Source of the DNA: Candidatus Bipolaricaulota bacterium
GTDB lineage: Bacteria; Bipolaricaulota; Bipolaricaulia; UBA7950; UBA9294
DNA: 6,284 nt
Assembly (NCBI GenBank): GCA_018399865.1
Contig: JAGYNL010000207.1
Span: 1 to 6,284 of the forward strand
Direction: 5' to 3'
Shown here: in pieces, positions 4,587 through 6,284 of the stretch
Layout of the letters: each line of letters begins with the position of its first letter
Position numbering within the stretch: position 1 is the first letter of the stretch
Program-made: the position numbers and the translations under genes
The notes under the pieces: generated by a model
What the model saw: the letters and a program-made list of their open reading frames with translations, nothing else
Databases searched by the model: none
Told to the model about the DNA's origin: nothing

Positions 4587-6284
4587 GCGCAGGTGCTTCA
4601 CGACTTTTTCTGCAAGCTTGCTCGGGATATTAGCAGCAGATGATATTTGCTCTACACTTGCCCGCGAGATTTTCTCCAATGATCGAAAGTAACTTACAAG
4701 AGCAGCCTTCCGCTTTGGCCCGACCCCGGGGATCTGATCCAACACCGAGCCCAGATTACGACGAGCTCGCAACTTACGATGATAGGTTATGGCAAACCGA
4801 TGCGCCTCGTCCCGGATTTGCCTCAACAAAAGAAGGCCTTTGCTAGTTGGCGCAAGACGGTAAGGATCCGATTGCCCGGGACGAAAGACCTCTTCGTGCT
4901 TTTTTGCCAAGCCGATGGCTTCAATCTCGTCTAGCTCAAGCTCGGAAAGGACTTTCGTAGCTACGTTAAGCTGACCTTTGCCCCCATCTATAAGTAACAG
5001 GTCAGGAAGCTGAGAGAACTTACCCTCAGTTATGGCTGGGTCATTTAGCTCTGCCAATCCGCGTCGGAATCGACGTCTCAAAACCTCAGCCATCATAGCG
5101 TAGTCATTCGGCCCCTCTTCCAACCGCACCTTGAACCTACGGTAAGCATCCCGTCTCGGACGCCCATTTTCGAACACGACCATCGATCCGGTTGCTTCTG
5201 TGCCCTGAGTATTAGAGATATCATAGGCTTCTATCCTTTCCGGAAATAACGATAAGGATAGATCTGCGGCCAATTCCGTTAGAGCCTGATTTGACTTCTC
5301 GCGCACCGTAGCTGACTTCTGCTCACGATTGAGCGAGTAGCGAGCATTTTCGTTTGCCATCTCTACCAATCGCTTCTTCTCGCCCCTCTGCGGAGCCTTG
5401 ATATAGACGCGCTTACCCCGAAGCGAGCCTAGCCACTCAGCCAATTCTTCAGCATCGTCAATCCTAACAGGGACAAGTACTCCCTCTGGAATGACAGTAG
5501 CGGCCGTGTAGTACTGAGGCAGAAAATCTGAAAGTATCTCACCCGTCACTGAGTCAATCGGCGCACGCAGATGAAAGGTCTCCCTTCCACTAAGCCGGCC
5601 ATCGCGCAATCGGAAAACCTCCGCGCAGGCACGCTCGCCTTGAATAGCAAGTCCAATCGCGTCGATATCCACTACCCGCGACAGGCTAACCGATTGACGT
5701 TCCAGGGCGTGCATAACCGCGACCAACTGATCGCGAAGCCGCGCTGCTTGCTCGAAGTTCTCCTCTCTTGCCGCCTGATCCATCTGCTCTCGCATCCGCC
5801 TGGCTAACCCCTCAAACCTTCCCTCCAACAGCATGGAAGCTTGATCAACAACCCTCTTGTATTCCTCCTTACTAACCAGATCAGCGCATGGGGCAAGGCA
5901 GCGGCCAATGTGGTAGTCAAGGCATGGCCTGCGTGGTTTGTTCAAAGGTAACTTTAGGGTACAGGTACGGATAGGAAAGAGTTTCTGGGTAAGTTTCATT
6001 GTGGAGCGCATTGCCTTGCTGCTTGTGTATGGCCCAAAGTATCTAGCTCCATCATCCTTGCGCTTGCGCACTATCATAAGGCGCGGAAATGCCTCATTAG
6101 TAATCTTAAGGTAAGGATAGCGCTTGTCGTCCCGAAGGCGTACGTTAAACCTGGGCTGGAAACGCTTGATAAGGCTTTCTTCGAGTATGAATGCCTCAAC
6201 CTCGGTCTTGGTTTGTATCACTTCGATATCGGTAACTTCCTGTACCATGCGCCGTGTCTTACGCGTCAGTCCTTTTGCGGAATG
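4575..6284 (-). CDS. uvrC: Excinuclease ABC subunit C (UvrC), N-terminus off the right edge
   Basis: The frame stays open to the window edge, giving 569 visible residues of a protein usually about 600-630 long. The ATG at 6248 is internal, since the preceding codons (HSAKGLTRKTRR) continue the UvrC sequence. UvrC makes both incisions in UvrABC nucleotide excision repair. The end of the GIY-YIG region is visible (EVEAFILEESLIKRFQPRFN); its catalytic part is missing. Next are four cysteines at visible positions 108, 121, 129 and 133, spaced as in the Fe-S ligands of E. coli UvrC. The UVR helix for UvrB binding lies at about 162-196. The RNase H-like nuclease carries D355 (EAYDISNTQG), D433 (LLLIDGGKGQLN) and the RDEAHRFAITYHRK segment (491-504). 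A helix-hairpin-helix pair (QIPGVGPKRKAAL and IPSKLAEKVV) closes it. All are intact. It converges on yhhN with a 12 bp overlap and no room for a terminator between. Confidence 0.97.
   Translation of the reverse strand, partial: HSAKGLTRKTRRMVQEVTDIEVIQTKTEVEAFILEESLIKRFQPRFNVRLRDDKRYPYLKITNEAFPRLMIVRKRKDDGARYFGPYTSSKAMRSTMKLTQKLFPIRTCTLKLPLNKPRRPCLDYHIGRCLAPCADLVSKEEYKRVVDQASMLLEGRFEGLARRMREQMDQAAREENFEQAARLRDQLVAVMHALERQSVSLSRVVDIDAIGLAIQGERACAEVFRLRDGRLSGRETFHLRAPIDSVTGEILSDFLPQYYTAATVIPEGVLVPVRIDDAEELAEWLGSLRGKRVYIKAPQRGEKKRLVEMANENARYSLNREQKSATVREKSNQALTELAADLSLSLFPERIEAYDISNTQGTEATGSMVVFENGRPRRDAYRRFKVRLEEGPNDYAMMAEVLRRRFRRGLAELNDPAITEGKFSQLPDLLLIDGGKGQLNVATKVLSELELDEIEAIGLAKKHEEVFRPGQSDPYRLAPTSKGLLLLRQIRDEAHRFAITYHRKLRARRNLGSVLDQIPGVGPKRKAALVSYFRSLEKISRASVEQISSAANIPSKLAEKVVKHLRSNR

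Noticed and set aside
6246..6248. ATG as the start of uvrC
   Set aside because: Upstream codons to the window edge stay open and continue the conserved UvrC sequence, so this Met is internal.

Overview
This window is a stretch of bacterial chromosome of moderate GC content with standard stop codons (TAA, TAG and TGA all used). It carries parts of two cut-off genes, four complete genes and one small mobile element. UvrC and type I signal-peptide logic make it bacterial. The trehalose glycosyltransferring synthase (TreT) and a GalT of the type seen in archaea and deep-branching or thermophilic bacteria hint at an anaerobic or thermophilic lineage. The sequence alone does not fix a phylum.

Left part (1-2978, all minus strand): sugar metabolism. 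A GTG-started treT is followed 28 nt later by galT in a clear two-gene operon. Next comes a gene-free interval of about 380 nt. It holds a well-formed sigma-70-type promoter with three LacI/GalR-type operators in tandem at an exact 12 bp period. That promoter drives a sugar-type periplasmic substrate-binding protein whose last part lies off the left edge; the remaining ABC transporter genes would be expected there.

Middle (3035-3955, plus strand): a compact insertion element. It encodes a Y1/HUH REP-associated tyrosine transposase (RAYT) and is bounded by 23 bp inverted repeats that match at 22 of 23 positions. It sits in what was probably a very short divergent intergenic region between treT and yhhN. 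Its right end is only 4 bp from the yhhN start codon.

Right part (3960-6284): a complete YhhN/TMEM86-family membrane protein (lysoplasmalogenase-like) on the plus strand, overlapping tail to tail by 12 bp with uvrC on the minus strand. uvrC lacks only its N-terminal portion, including most of the GIY-YIG nuclease domain, which is beyond the right edge.

Working together: TreT interconverts trehalose with NDP-glucose plus glucose. GalT-family enzymes exchange nucleotidyl groups between hexose phosphates and NDP-sugars. The two adjacent genes therefore plausibly form a trehalose/NDP-sugar module, next to a separately regulated sugar importer. No wholly new system is evident. The most unusual points are near-consensus promoters placed so close to the treT and RAYT start codons that both mRNAs look leaderless, the tandem operator array, and the transposase stop codon lying inside its own terminal repeat.
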